Assembly: GCF_018140925.1 (NCBI RefSeq)
Contig: NZ_CP073315.1
Span: forward strand, 2,418,001-2,482,000
DNA: 64,000 nucleotides
Source of the DNA: Psychrobacillus sp. INOP01
Lineage (GTDB): Bacteria > Bacillota > Bacilli > Bacillales_A > Planococcaceae
Direction: 5' to 3'
Positions within the stretch are counted from its first letter, which is position 1; each line of letters starts with the position of its first letter. Below the pieces are notes generated by a model. That model did no database searches. It was given only the letters and a program-made list of their open reading frames with translations, and was not told the origin of the DNA. Position numbers and translations under genes: made by a program. This document shows positions 8,101-16,728 of this stretch, piece after piece.

Positions 8101-8994
8101 TTATAATCTACCACGTTTATTTAAAGGAGTATTGTCCAATCGTTTTTCTTCAAGTGGGTCATTATCTAGTGCCTTGTTCTTATTGTAGTTAGCTAGAGTA
8201 GGGTCAGCTGAATCTACAACATTATCTGTACGTTGGATATCTGCTTCTTCACGACGAACTGTCTCGTTTATAAGTTCCGTGTCCGTTACTTTTTTCTTAC
8301 CTACGACGATTTCTTCACTAACTACAGGTCGTTTTGTCACTTCTACTCGTTCTTCCATGACAGGAATATGAATTTTTTCACCATCGTCTACTATATCTCC
8401 TGCGGCAGTCTCATCAACTGCACGTCTTTCGATATACACTTCCTCACGCTCCACAGGGACTTCAACTCTTTCTTGCGAATCTACAATATGTTTCTCGACG
8501 TTCACTTCACCAGCTTGTTGCTGTTCTTTGTCGATAGACAGTCGTTCCTCATGAAGTCGCATGCGTTCTTCTTGCGTTTGACCATCATTAAATGTATCTG
8601 TTGTAGAGAAATTTGTAAGTGTCTGATTTGCTCCTAGATCTCTATCATTCCCATCGTAAATAGTTCCATACTCTTTATCAACATAGAGGAGGATGCTACC
8701 ACTTTTCACTTCACCATAGTATCGATCTGACTCTTCATCTGAGAAGCCCATATTCAGAAACGCTGCCCGAACTGGTTCATCCCCACTCATGAAAGCCATG
8801 AATTTGTCTAACCAATTTCCCTCCACTGTAGATAGATCCACGTCTGTTTGGCCGCGAACCATCGATAGGGAATCTTTGTCATTAGTCACTACATAGATAT
8901 CATTTTCTACATAACCTTCTAGCTTCAACTCATTAATCTTGTCCAGTACTTCCTGCTCTGTTCTAAAAGATCCAATATATTTTTTGTCTGCCAT
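8101..8994 (-). CDS. general stress protein: GSP17M-like plus DUF2382 (YsnF/AvaK) protein
   Basis: The 297-residue protein has an N-terminal YflT/GSP17M-like domain (about 1-100) and a C-terminal DUF2382 region (about 165-265) rich in alternating charged segments such as VEVPVEREEVYIERR and IHIPVMEERVEV, the pattern of YsnF/AvaK stress proteins. No signal peptide or membrane helix is seen, so it is probably cytosolic. The ATG at 8994 is preceded by AGGAGGAG. A strong SigB-type promoter at 9047-9072 supports general stress control. The N-terminus is about as similar to the partial gene at 1-186 as a recent paralogue would be. Biochemical function of the family is unknown. Confidence 0.88.
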   Translation of the reverse strand: MADKKYIGSFRTEQEVLDKINELKLEGYVENDIYVVTNDKDSLSMVRGQTDVDLSTVEGNWLDKFMAFMSGDEPVRAAFLNMGFSDEESDRYYGEVKSGSILLYVDKEYGTIYDGNDRDLGANQTLTNFSTTDTFNDGQTQEERMRLHEERLSIDKEQQQAGEVNVEKHIVDSQERVEVPVEREEVYIERRAVDETAAGDIVDDGEKIHIPVMEERVEVTKRPVVSEEIVVGKKKVTDTELINETVRREEADIQRTDNVVDSADPTLANYNKNKALDNDPLEEKRLDNTPLNKRGRL

Positions 8995-9046
8995 TAATAA
9001 TCTCCTCCTAAAATATTAATTAGTAATATCGTGCATGTTTTAATAG

Positions 9047-9072
9047 ATACCCACTCGTTTTTTTAATTAAAC
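9047..9072 (-). promoter_or_regulatory. SigB promoter for the DUF2382 stress gene
   Basis: On the minus strand: GTTTAA, 14 bases, GGGTAT, essentially the SigB consensus. It is about 53 bases upstream of the start codon at 8994. Confidence 0.8.
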
Positions 9073-9244
9073 AAAAGCAACTTCATTCTCGGCTGTGTTT
9101 AGGTATAAATTACAAACAAAAAAAGACTAGTTCATTCTTTTAGACTGCGAATTTAAAGGATTAATACAAGCTTTCATAAAATGAGGATATTCCAGTAATT
9201 GGATAAAGTAGCGCTTGTGTTAAGAACATTCAAGTTAACCTTCC

Positions 9245-9274
9245 TTCTGACACATAAATACGATTTTAAGTATA
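9245..9274 (+). promoter_or_regulatory. putative SigA promoter for the phnF-like regulator
   Basis: CTGACA at 9245-9250, an 18-base spacer and a perfect TATAAT at 9269-9274. Transcription would start near 9281, about 20 bases before the first ATG. Confidence 0.55.
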
Positions 9275-9300
9275 ATGATAAGTAATTAAGTAATCGGGAG

Positions 9301-10026
9301 ATGATTCTTATATCAATAGATATGGAAGCGCAAATTATAGATGACATTATGCATCGAATAGTATCGAGGTCAATTGAACATGGGAAGAAACTTCCTTCTG
9401 AAAATGAGCTCGCAAAAAAATATAAAGTACCTAGAATAACCGTAAGAAATGCACTTACGAAATTAGAAGAAAGAGGATACATATATTCCAAGCAAGGAAA
9501 AGGACGATATCTAAAAGAAGAATCAATACAAATTCAATTACACTTAACCGGAAAAACAAGTTTCACGGATAAGATGAAGCAAGCAGGGTATAAATTAAAA
9601 ACAGAGAATATCGTTTGTGAAAAAATCGCTTATAATGAACAAATTTATAATAGTTTAAATATGGAAGAAGATGTAGATGTCTATAAAGTGGGAAGAATAC
9701 GCTATATAAATGGGGAACCAATCGCAATTCATTATTCCTTTGTTAGTAAAAAGATGTTTCCGAAAATTATGGAAGATGGACCAAAGATCGAGTCCATGTT
9801 TGCTTATTTTAGAGAACTAGGCTATAAAAAGTTTACAAGTAAAAAAAGCTTGCTAAGTATTACATTTCCAACTTCAGATGAACAACAATTGTTATCTTGT
9901 AAAAGTATGGTTCCACTCATTGTGGTTGAAAATGATTGCATAGATGTCGCCTCCAATAAAGTATTAGAACATACAAAAATACTCTATCGAAGTGATAAGT
10001 TCAAATATGATATATCAATGGATTGA
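9301..10026 (+). CDS. phnF: GntR/UTRA transcriptional regulator of phosphonate use (PhnF-like)
   Basis: The 241-residue protein has an N-terminal GntR winged helix-turn-helix (about residues 8-72, with LPSENELAKKYKVPRITVRNAL) and a C-terminal UTRA effector domain (about 95-235). HutC-subfamily regulators of this build sit next to phosphonate genes and are called PhnF; the effector is not deducible. The start is unsettled: the ATG at 9301 directly abuts a GGGAG with no spacing, and an in-frame ATG at 9322 (starting MEAQIIDD) begins at the usual family N-terminus but has no good box of its own. The gene is monocistronic, closed by a terminator at 10030, and precedes the C-P lyase operon on the same strand, which is the basis of the symbol. 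Confidence 0.8.
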   Translation: MILISIDMEAQIIDDIMHRIVSRSIEHGKKLPSENELAKKYKVPRITVRNALTKLEERGYIYSKQGKGRYLKEESIQIQLHLTGKTSFTDKMKQAGYKLKTENIVCEKIAYNEQIYNSLNMEEDVDVYKVGRIRYINGEPIAIHYSFVSKKMFPKIMEDGPKIESMFAYFRELGYKKFTSKKSLLSITFPTSDEQQLLSCKSMVPLIVVENDCIDVASNKVLEHTKILYRSDKFKYDISMD

Positions 10027-10029
10027 ATG

Positions 10030-10069
10030 AAAACAGGTAAAGGACGATATTGTCCTCTACCTGTTTTTT
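10030..10069 (+). terminator. intrinsic terminator after phnF
   Basis: Arms AAACAGGTAAAGGAC and GTCCTCTACCTGTTT form a long stem (with one mismatch) followed by a run of T. Confidence 0.85.
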
Positions 10070-10139
10070 GTTCGAAGTAGGAATGTATATAAAAATGCAC
10101 GTGAACAAGGGGTTCATGACACTTTAAGGATTGAATAAT

Positions 10140-10326
10140 ACTACTGATTTCCCCTTCAGGTGGCCGCTTTCTAGCTAAGCGTTGCCACAGCCTCCTCGCT
10201 TGAAAACATATGCTCCTGCGGTTACTCGTCGCAAAGACATTGGCCAAACAAAGTTCTGCCAATGTCCTCGCTGCGGGGTCTTCGCCTAACGCTTTCCTGC
10301 TGGAGTAGCCACCTTTCACTCCAATC
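10140..10326 (-). repeat. GC-richer interspersed intergenic repeat of the Bacillaceae type
   Basis: Unlike the surrounding AT-rich sequence this block is rich in C and G and has imperfectly complementary ends (CTTCAGGTGG... at about 10155 and ...AGCCACCTTTCACTCC near 10320). I recognise the edge motifs, GGAGTGAAAGGTGGC and CTGAAGGGGAAATCAGT on the minus strand, as those of a repeat scattered through intergenic regions of many Bacillaceae genomes. Open frames crossing it are by-products of its composition. Recognition is from memory; no other copy is present in this window. Confidence 0.65.
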
Positions 10327-10811
10327 AATTAAGTGATTAGTCCTCAACAATAAAATATAGAATAGTGTATGGCTCTGGCTCAGATGATAAGAGTAGTCAA
10401 AGTAGATATAGTGATAAACCGTCTGTCGAATCAAGGATACTATTCTCTAATGAAGGATGAAGAAAGTAGATTTTCTTTTATCTAGGGGACATAAAGAGAA
10501 ATAGTAAGTAGTTACTAAATAAAGTAGCGAACTAGCGAACGAAATTGCATCTTCGAGAGCTTCCTCTATGAATAAGAAGGTATCTTTTCTCTAGTTATCC
10601 AAAAACGCACTTACCTGTTTCTGAGAGTTATAGGACGGCGACGGATAGACAACCAACCAGCATCCCTAAAAATTCACTCGGCAATAATATAGCAAAACGT
10701 ATGTACAAAGACCTTCGAAAACGATAGAAACAGGTTTTGGACTTAAAGGACTGAGCATGTCTTTTGCCCGGTTTTTCTTCCATACAAGAAATCGCTTCTG
10801 TTCATTAATTA
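10327..10811. other. intergenic stretch without a recognised gene
   Basis: Between the repeat and the Pho-like box no reading frame with a ribosome binding site was found on either strand. It may hold a distal promoter for the phn operon but none is clear. Confidence 0.5.
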
Positions 10812-10850
10812 TTAAGAACATTTACAAACATTTACGATACCTTAAAACAC
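10812..10850 (+). promoter_or_regulatory. candidate PhoP (Pho) box array upstream of phnG
   Basis: Direct repeats resembling TT(A/T/C)ACA occur at 10821 (TTTACA), 10831 (TTTACG) and 10842 (TTAAAACA), spaced 10-11 bases, with a weaker one at 10812. A possible -10 (TAAGAT) lies at 10869-10874. This is the arrangement of PhoP~P-activated promoters in Bacillus, and would link C-P lyase to phosphate starvation. Confidence 0.5.
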
Positions 10851-10900
10851 ATGCACTTGGCGACAAGTTAAGATGAACTTGCAAAGGAGGATTCATACAT

Positions 10901-11323
10901 ATGAAAAGAAGAAGAAGAACAGAGATTCTCATTCAAGGTGATGTCCACTTGGCGCAAAGGCTTGCGGAATCCATTGTGGATACTTATGAATGTAGAGAAA
11001 TTATGGCCCCTCAATACGGAATGACCATGATTAAAATGCGAGAAACGGCAAAAAACTCACTATTTTATATAGGAGAAGTCCTTATAACAGAAGCAAAAGT
11101 AGAGATTAATAATCGTATTGGTATAGGAATAGTTATCGGCATGAAAGATGAGCTTGCACAACATTTAGCGATTATCGATGCTGCGTATAAGGCAGATTTA
11201 CCTGAAACTAACACATGGAAAACCTATTTAATAGAAGCAGAAAATCAAATTACAAAAGAACGAGCGAAAAAACAAGCAGAGCTTTTTGAAACAAAAGTTA
11301 ATTTTGAAACGATGGAAGTTTAA
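10901..11323 (+). CDS. phnG: C-P lyase core subunit PhnG
   Basis: The 140-residue protein is PhnG by its YGMTMIKMRETA and FYIGEVLITEAKVEI stretches, its length, and its position first in a phnGHIJKML operon. With PhnI (and PhnH and PhnL) it couples methylphosphonate or other phosphonates to ATP to give the ribose 1-phosphonate 5-triphosphate, and is part of the PhnG2H2I2J2 core complex in the cytoplasm. The ATG at 10901 has an AAAGGAGG box at 10883-10890. A candidate Pho box lies about 50-90 bases upstream. PhnH starts 67 bases after its stop, the largest gap within the core operon. Confidence 0.9.
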   Translation: MKRRRRTEILIQGDVHLAQRLAESIVDTYECREIMAPQYGMTMIKMRETAKNSLFYIGEVLITEAKVEINNRIGIGIVIGMKDELAQHLAIIDAAYKADLPETNTWKTYLIEAENQITKERAKKQAELFETKVNFETMEV

Positions 11324-11390
11324 CTTTATTCAGCAATGTTTTTTCTGCGGAGCTGAACAAAGTGAAGCGGAAGCAAATAGGAGAGATAGC

Positions 11391-11987
11391 ATGACGATTG
11401 ATCAAGTACATGACTTGCAGCAAGTTTACAGAAAAATATTGCACAGTATGTCTAGACCCGGCACCATTTCGTCACTAAATGAAATAGCAAAGCGGGTAAA
11501 TATGAATCTTCCTTGTTACGACGCAACTATTTTAAGTGCCATGACATTTTTAGATGCAGAAACTACATTTCACATTCTTTCAGAGGATCAACAGGATTTA
11601 ATTGAGAAAATTTCAGAATATACATCTGCAAAATATGCACCAATAAACTTAGCAGACTTTGTCATTGTTCTGAGTGAAGATACAGAAACTGCTATAAAAA
11701 GTGCTATTCAAAGTTGTAAAAATGGTACGCTCATTGATCCTCAGCTGTCTGCAACATGGATTATAGAAAGTGCTCCATTATCTAATGAAGGTGAACTGAC
11801 TTTAACTGGACCTGGAATTCAGCACACAGCCCAATTGCATACAAGCTTTGATCAATCGATATGGCAGGCAAGAAATGAAAAAACAAAGGAATATCCACTG
11901 GGCATTGATTTAATCTTCACTGACGAGAATGCACAAGTAGTATGCATTCCTCGAACAACGTCGATCAGCATCATGGAGGTGAGCTAA
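11391..11987 (+). CDS. phnH: C-P lyase core subunit PhnH
   Basis: The start is placed at the ATG at 11391, which has AGGAGA five bases before it and gives the usual PhnH opening (a helix with VYRKILHSMSRPGT); longer readings extend into the phnG end and lack support. The 198-residue product has the PhnH fold residues seen in family members such as the LTGPGI motif at about 140. PhnH is a PLP-transferase-like-fold subunit with no known own catalysis that stabilises the core complex. Its TAA overlaps the phnI ATG by one base, indicating translational coupling. Confidence 0.88.
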   Translation: MTIDQVHDLQQVYRKILHSMSRPGTISSLNEIAKRVNMNLPCYDATILSAMTFLDAETTFHILSEDQQDLIEKISEYTSAKYAPINLADFVIVLSEDTETAIKSAIQSCKNGTLIDPQLSATWIIESAPLSNEGELTLTGPGIQHTAQLHTSFDQSIWQARNEKTKEYPLGIDLIFTDENAQVVCIPRTTSISIMEVS

Positions 11988-13102
11988 TGGGGTACGTTCC
12001 GGTAAAAGGAGGGACGCAGGCAATTGACGCGTCTATTCAACGAATAAAGTACGAACGCTTAAGAGGTGAAGAAATAGTTGATATAGAGACAATTATGTCG
12101 ACTATGCGCGGAATGGTTGATCAGGTTATGTCGGAAAGTAGCTTGTATTCTCCATACTTGGCAGCACTTGCGATCAAACAAGCAGAAGGAAGTATGGAAG
12201 AAGCGGTATTTCTCATGAGAGCTCATCGTTCTACTCTGCCACGTCCTTATTACAGTCAAACGGTTGAACCTGAAAAAATGTTTGTAGAGCGTCGTATTTC
12301 AGCAAGTTTTAAAGATATCCCAGGTGGACAATTATTAGGAGCAACGTATGATTACACACATCGTTTACTCGATTTTGAATTAATACAAGAAAATCTAGAT
12401 GATAACCTACAGTGGCTGCAAAACTATCAAGATCAATTAAAACAAATTGAAGCTTTCGACGAAGTAAAGTATTTTCCTAAAGTAGTAGATTACTTGCGGG
12501 AAGAAGGACTTTTTGAAACATATGAGGCAGACAACACTTCTCCTATTGATGTTACAAAGCAAAGTCTACAATTTCCAACAACGCGTAGTGAGAGACTTCA
12601 AGTTCTAACAAGAGGACAAACGGGCGCAGTTACTTCTCTAGGCTATGCGTCACTAAGAGGCTACGGGCAAGTTCATCCAACTGTGGGAGAAGTGCGAGTA
12701 GGATCTGTTCCTATTTATGTGCAGCATCCAAATGAGATGGAGCATAGCGACGAAGATGAATTTTATATCGGTGAAATCAAAGTGACCGAAGTAGAATCAT
12801 TTGTTCCAACAACCGTGAAAAATGAAAACAACGAATATGAACTGGAATTTGAAATTGGCTATGGCATTTGCTATGGGCAAAATGAAACAAAGGCCATTGC
12901 TATGAGCATTTTAGACCAATGTCTGGAGCACCCAGAATCTGATTTTCCAACACATGATGAAGAGTTTGTGCTATTGCATATAGATTCTGTAGAATCAACG
13001 GGATTTATATCCCATTTAAAGCTACCACATTATGTGACGTTCCAATCAAAGCTGGATAGTATCCGTCAAGTGAAGAAAGGGGTGCCAACAGTTGAAAGCT
13101 AA
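11987..13102 (+). CDS. phnI: C-P lyase nucleosidase subunit PhnI
   Basis: The 371-residue protein starts at the ATG at 11987 inside TAATG with GGAGGTGAG just upstream. It opens with GYVPVKGGTQAI, a hallmark of PhnI, and continues with the SLYSPYLAALAIKQAEGS region. PhnI is the nucleosidase component that, with PhnG, PhnH and PhnL, displaces adenine from ATP with phosphonate. The phnJ TTG start lies 11 bases inside its 3' end, so the two are coupled and should be made in equal amounts, fitting the 2:2:2:2 core. Confidence 0.93.
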   Translation: MGYVPVKGGTQAIDASIQRIKYERLRGEEIVDIETIMSTMRGMVDQVMSESSLYSPYLAALAIKQAEGSMEEAVFLMRAHRSTLPRPYYSQTVEPEKMFVERRISASFKDIPGGQLLGATYDYTHRLLDFELIQENLDDNLQWLQNYQDQLKQIEAFDEVKYFPKVVDYLREEGLFETYEADNTSPIDVTKQSLQFPTTRSERLQVLTRGQTGAVTSLGYASLRGYGQVHPTVGEVRVGSVPIYVQHPNEMEHSDEDEFYIGEIKVTEVESFVPTTVKNENNEYELEFEIGYGICYGQNETKAIAMSILDQCLEHPESDFPTHDEEFVLLHIDSVESTGFISHLKLPHYVTFQSKLDSIRQVKKGVPTVES

Positions 13103-13958
13103 TACACATTTTGCATTTTTTGATGAGGGATCTAAAAAAGAAATTCGTCGTGCAATCATGAAAGCTGTAGCAATTCCGGGATATCAAGTGCCATTTGCTT
13201 CAAGAGAAATGCCCATTGCACGTGGGTGGGGTACAGGTGGATTACAAATCACCCTCTCCATCATTGGTAAGCCGGATGTGCTGAAAGTAATCGACCAAGG
13301 TGCAGACGAATCTGTAAATGCAGTCAGTATAAAAAAATTAGTTCATGAAACGACTAATGTTGAGCTAACAGAGCAAACCTCAGAAGCAACTATTATTCAA
13401 TCAAGGCACCGTATACCAGAGGTTCCCTTAACAAAAGATCAAATTATCGTCTTACAAGTACCGACGCCAGAACCACTTCGCGGAGTAGAAGCAAGAGAGT
13501 TTATGACGAAAAGAATGCATTCGGAAGATGATTATAGCGGTGTGTGGCTAATGTTATTCGAACAAATCATGAAATACGGGAAGACCGCTACATTTGCGGA
13601 TCATCCGGTTTATGTAAATGGACGATATGTGATGGCACCAAGCCCAATTCCTAGATTTGACAACAATAAAATGCATCAATCGGAATCTTTAATCTTACTT
13701 GGAGCAGGGCGAGAAAAGAAAATATATGCAGTACCACCTTATACAAATGTGGAGTCTCTAGCTTTTGAGGACTATCCATTCACTGTAGAATCCTTTGAGG
13801 GTCTTCATTGTCACTTATGTGGTTCAACAGATATCTTTTTGGATGAATTAATGGATCAACAAACAGGAATAACCATTCATCAATGCAACGACACAAGTTT
13901 CTGCATGGATCAGTTGAATAAGAAAGAGAAAGCTGAGGTGCAAACTAGCTATGCATGA
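13092..13958 (+). CDS. phnJ: C-P lyase radical SAM subunit PhnJ
   Basis: PhnJ cleaves the carbon-phosphorus bond using a 4Fe-4S cluster and S-adenosylmethionine, giving an alkane and ribose 1,2-cyclic phosphate 5-phosphate. The 288-residue sequence keeps every key residue: the cluster and thiyl cysteines C240-x2-C243-x21-C265-x5-C271, matching E. coli C241, C244, C266 and C272 in spacing, and the radical glycine at G30 in AIPGYQVPF (E. coli G32). The REMP...GWGTGG segment (residues 38-50) is also intact. It starts at a TTG with AAGGGGTG upstream, overlaps phnI by 11 bases and phnK by 8 bases. Confidence 0.96.
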   Translation: MKANTHFAFFDEGSKKEIRRAIMKAVAIPGYQVPFASREMPIARGWGTGGLQITLSIIGKPDVLKVIDQGADESVNAVSIKKLVHETTNVELTEQTSEATIIQSRHRIPEVPLTKDQIIVLQVPTPEPLRGVEAREFMTKRMHSEDDYSGVWLMLFEQIMKYGKTATFADHPVYVNGRYVMAPSPIPRFDNNKMHQSESLILLGAGREKKIYAVPPYTNVESLAFEDYPFTVESFEGLHCHLCGSTDIFLDELMDQQTGITIHQCNDTSFCMDQLNKKEKAEVQTSYA

Positions 13959-14790
13959 GGAGCCAATACTACAAGTAAGGAACCTACGAAAGCAATTTGG
14001 AACAGGATGCAAAGAATGCTCGGAACTTAATGATGGAAATCTGGAGAAAAACTTTTGTAAGAGTTGTGGGACAGTTTATGCGTGCCAAGATATTTCATTC
14101 GATTTGTATCCAGGGGAAATTTTAGGGATCGTTGGGGAAAGTGGAAGTGGCAAATCTACGATGATGCAATGCTTATACTTCGATACAGATGTCTCTTCAG
14201 GAGAAGCGTATATTAACGACTCTTTAATAGCGGGGCAAAATGTTTTTGAATTATCCTCCCAGCAAAAACGCTCTATCCGAAATCATGTATATGGCATGGT
14301 TTATCAAAACCCGGTCCATGGTTTAAAAATGAATTTCTCTTCTGTAGGCAACATCGCAGAGAAATTAATTGCGGCGGGGAATCGCAATGTTGCTGATATG
14401 GAAGCTACGAGTAAAAAACTGTTGAAAAGTGTACATATTCCTTTACATCGCATGAAAGAAGAACCGCGAAACTTCTCCGGTGGGATGCAGCAGAGGGTTC
14501 AAATAGCAAAGGCATTGTCGAATAATCCTCCTATTCTATTTTTAGATGAAGTAACTACAGGATTGGATCTATCCGTACAAGCAAACGTATTGGATTTAAT
14601 CAAAAAAATTCAAAGAGATTTAGGAATTAGTATGATTGTTGTCTCGCATGATTTAGGCGTAATACGTATGCTTGCAGATCGCACCATTGTGCTGTTGAAC
14701 GGAAAAGTAATTGAAGAAGGTTTAACCGATCAAGTTTTAGAAGACCCACAGCATGAGTACACGCAGCAATTAGTTTACTCATTATTATAG
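13951..14790 (+). CDS. phnK: C-P lyase ABC-type ATPase PhnK, with a Cys4 insertion
   Basis: The 279-residue ATPase has Walker A GESGSGKST (62-70), an ABC signature FSGGMQQR and Walker B ILFLDEVTTGLD. PhnK docks on PhnJ in the core complex rather than acting in transport. Its N-terminal strand carries an insertion with C20-x2-C23 and C36-x2-C39 (plus C45) that E. coli PhnK lacks; the pattern looks like a small zinc or Fe-S site near the PhnJ interface. I believe similar cysteines occur in other Gram-positive PhnK proteins, but cannot check. The ATG overlaps the phnJ stop; a GAGGTG box lies 11 bases upstream. Confidence 0.93.
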   Translation: MHEEPILQVRNLRKQFGTGCKECSELNDGNLEKNFCKSCGTVYACQDISFDLYPGEILGIVGESGSGKSTMMQCLYFDTDVSSGEAYINDSLIAGQNVFELSSQQKRSIRNHVYGMVYQNPVHGLKMNFSSVGNIAEKLIAAGNRNVADMEATSKKLLKSVHIPLHRMKEEPRNFSGGMQQRVQIAKALSNNPPILFLDEVTTGLDLSVQANVLDLIKKIQRDLGISMIVVSHDLGVIRMLADRTIVLLNGKVIEEGLTDQVLEDPQHEYTQQLVYSLL

Positions 14791-14803
14791 AGGAGCGGTG
14801 ACT

Positions 14804-15985
14804 TTGTATATTATTCATAATGGGAAAATCATAACAGAGGAAGCAATATTAGAGGGGCATGCGGTTGTAGTTGAAGGTGAAATAATTCAAGCGATTATTC
14901 CACAAGATGCGGTGTCCACATATACCGAAGCACAGTTTGTCGATGCAAGAGGGGGATACATATCTCCTGGATTTATAGATATCCATTCGGATTATATTGA
15001 GACAATAGCATCGCCCAGACCCACTAGTATGATGGATTTCAATATTAGTTTACGTGAAGCAGAGAAAATATTGATCAGTCATGGAATTACTACGATGTTC
15101 CATTCCCTATCGTTTTACAAAGAAGATGTTTTTACCCATAAACCGATGCGAAATCCGAATAATATTCAACGTATGGTAGATGCAATTGACGCAACGCATA
15201 ATGAATTGCATTTGATCCGTCACCGCATGCATGCTCGTTTTGAAATAGACAATGTAGATGAAATAGACACACTTGTAAAAAATATAGAAGATGGCAAGGT
15301 TCATTTGTTGTCATTTATGGACCATACACCAGGGCAAGGTCAATATCGAAATCTAGAAGTCTATCGCGAAACATTAAAAGGATACCGCGATATTTCAGAT
15401 GATGATGTCAATGTGTTAATTGCAGAACGACAAAGTACAGAGTTTTTAACAATTGAAAAAATAAAAGAAGTAGCAGATATAGCTATTTCAAAAGGTATTG
15501 CGGTCGCGTCACATGATGATGACGAAATCCAAAAATTAGAGTTAGTAAAATCCTTTGGAACAACAATTAGTGAGTTTCCTATTACCCTGGAAGTGGCAAA
15601 GAAAGCAAAGGAAATCGGGTTATATACAATTGCTGGTGCTCCTAATGTGCTTCTCGGCGGATCGCACTCCGGGAATCTTTCGGCAGCTGAAGCCATTGCA
15701 AATGACTGTGTAGATATTCTTTGTAGTGATTATTATCCAGCGGCATTACTACACGCTATCTTTGATTTGCATGAGAAGCACGGTAATGATTTACACAAAA
15801 TGTTCATGATGGTCTCGTTAAATCCTGCTAAAGCAGTAAAAATGGACGATGAGTTAGGCTCGATAAAGGCTGGGAAGAAGGCGGACATTTTAGTAATTGA
15901 ACGAATGGAAGATGGCTATCCGATGCTGACTACAACAATGGTAAACGGGGCATTAATAACGACGACGCATTACCGTATTAAATAG
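14804..15985 (+). CDS. phnM: ribose 1-phosphonate 5-triphosphate diphosphohydrolase PhnM
   Basis: PhnM removes pyrophosphate from the triphosphate made by PhnGHIL. The 393-residue protein is an amidohydrolase: the metal-binding HSD lies in GFIDIHSDYIE near the N-terminus, followed by HRMHARFEI, SFMDHTPGQGQ and SHDDDE, and a late CSDYYPAALLHAIF, all diagnostic of PhnM. The AGGAG at 14791-14795 gives an eight-base spacing to the TTG at 14804 but only two to the GTG at 14798, so TTG is preferred. It follows phnK by 13 bases. Confidence 0.93.
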   Translation: MYIIHNGKIITEEAILEGHAVVVEGEIIQAIIPQDAVSTYTEAQFVDARGGYISPGFIDIHSDYIETIASPRPTSMMDFNISLREAEKILISHGITTMFHSLSFYKEDVFTHKPMRNPNNIQRMVDAIDATHNELHLIRHRMHARFEIDNVDEIDTLVKNIEDGKVHLLSFMDHTPGQGQYRNLEVYRETLKGYRDISDDDVNVLIAERQSTEFLTIEKIKEVADIAISKGIAVASHDDDEIQKLELVKSFGTTISEFPITLEVAKKAKEIGLYTIAGAPNVLLGGSHSGNLSAAEAIANDCVDILCSDYYPAALLHAIFDLHEKHGNDLHKMFMMVSLNPAKAVKMDDELGSIKAGKKADILVIERMEDGYPMLTTTMVNGALITTTHYRIK

Positions 15986-16005
15986 TAAATCAAGGAGGTA
16001 GTGAA

Positions 16006-16728
16006 ATGGCGATGTTAGAAATCAAGGGTTTTGGCAAACGATTCACGATTCATCACCTAGGGAAAACAATGCCAGCAATTGAAAATATCAATTTCTATTT
16101 AGATGCAGGAGAGTTCATTGGAATTGTTGGGAAAAGTGGGAGTGGTAAATCGACGATATTGAAGAGTATTTACCGCTCGTATTTACCGGATACCGGCAAT
16201 ATTTTTTATAATTCAGCACGTTTTGGACAAATTGATTTGGCAACAATTCCGGAAAGACAAATGCTATATTTACGCCAATACGAGATAGGCTATGTATCCC
16301 AATTTTTAAACGTTATGCCTAGAACAACCTGCCGCCAGCTCGTTATTAATGCATTATTAGAAATGGGTGAAACCGAAGAAGTGGCTCTTAAGGAGGCAGA
16401 GCAGGCATTAACACATTTCGAGATGGATCCGAAATTATGGGATAGCTATCCTAATACATTTTCCGGTGGAGAGAAGTTGCGATTAAACATCGCGATGGCA
16501 ACTGTGAAAAATCCGCGATTACTATTGCTAGATGAGCCTACTGCAAGTCTAGACCAACAATCTAAAGTAAAAGTCCGTGAAATGATTGAGAAGCTAAAAA
16601 TTAGAGGCACAACCTTGGTTGGAATATTTCATGATATTGAATTCATGGAAGGGCTTTGTGACAAGGTCTACGATATGCAATCAAGACAGCTAACCGTTAT
16701 GAAAGAGACAATTGGCAATGAAAGCTGA
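16006..16728 (+). CDS. phnL: C-P lyase ABC-type protein PhnL
   Basis: The 240-residue protein opens AMLEIKGFGKRFTIHHLGK and has Walker A VGKSGSGKST, signature FSGGEKLR and Walker B LLLLDEPTASLD. PhnL belongs with the PhnG-I ribosylation step and the core complex. It has AAGGAGGTAG nine to ten bases before the ATG. The downstream PHP phosphoesterase gene begins 11 bases inside its 3' end. The strict gene order G-H-I-J-K-M-L differs from the E. coli order G-H-I-J-K-L-M. Confidence 0.92.
   Translation: MAMLEIKGFGKRFTIHHLGKTMPAIENINFYLDAGEFIGIVGKSGSGKSTILKSIYRSYLPDTGNIFYNSARFGQIDLATIPERQMLYLRQYEIGYVSQFLNVMPRTTCRQLVINALLEMGETEEVALKEAEQALTHFEMDPKLWDSYPNTFSGGEKLRLNIAMATVKNPRLLLLDEPTASLDQQSKVKVREMIEKLKIRGTTLVGIFHDIEFMEGLCDKVYDMQSRQLTVMKETIGNES

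Noticed and set aside
7979-8188. 69-codon plus-strand open frame after the ParR-like gene
   Set aside because: It runs through the perfect bidirectional terminator and into the antisense of the stress-protein gene, has no ribosome binding site and no recognisable product.
8233-8637. 134-codon open frame antisense to the DUF2382 gene
   Set aside because: Low-complexity Phe/Cys-rich translation that mirrors the biased codon use of the real minus-strand gene; no ribosome binding site.
9984-10434. minus-strand open frames across the phnF terminator and the GC-rich repeat
   Set aside because: They cross an intrinsic terminator and a repeat; the frames come from the repeat's composition, not from a protein family.
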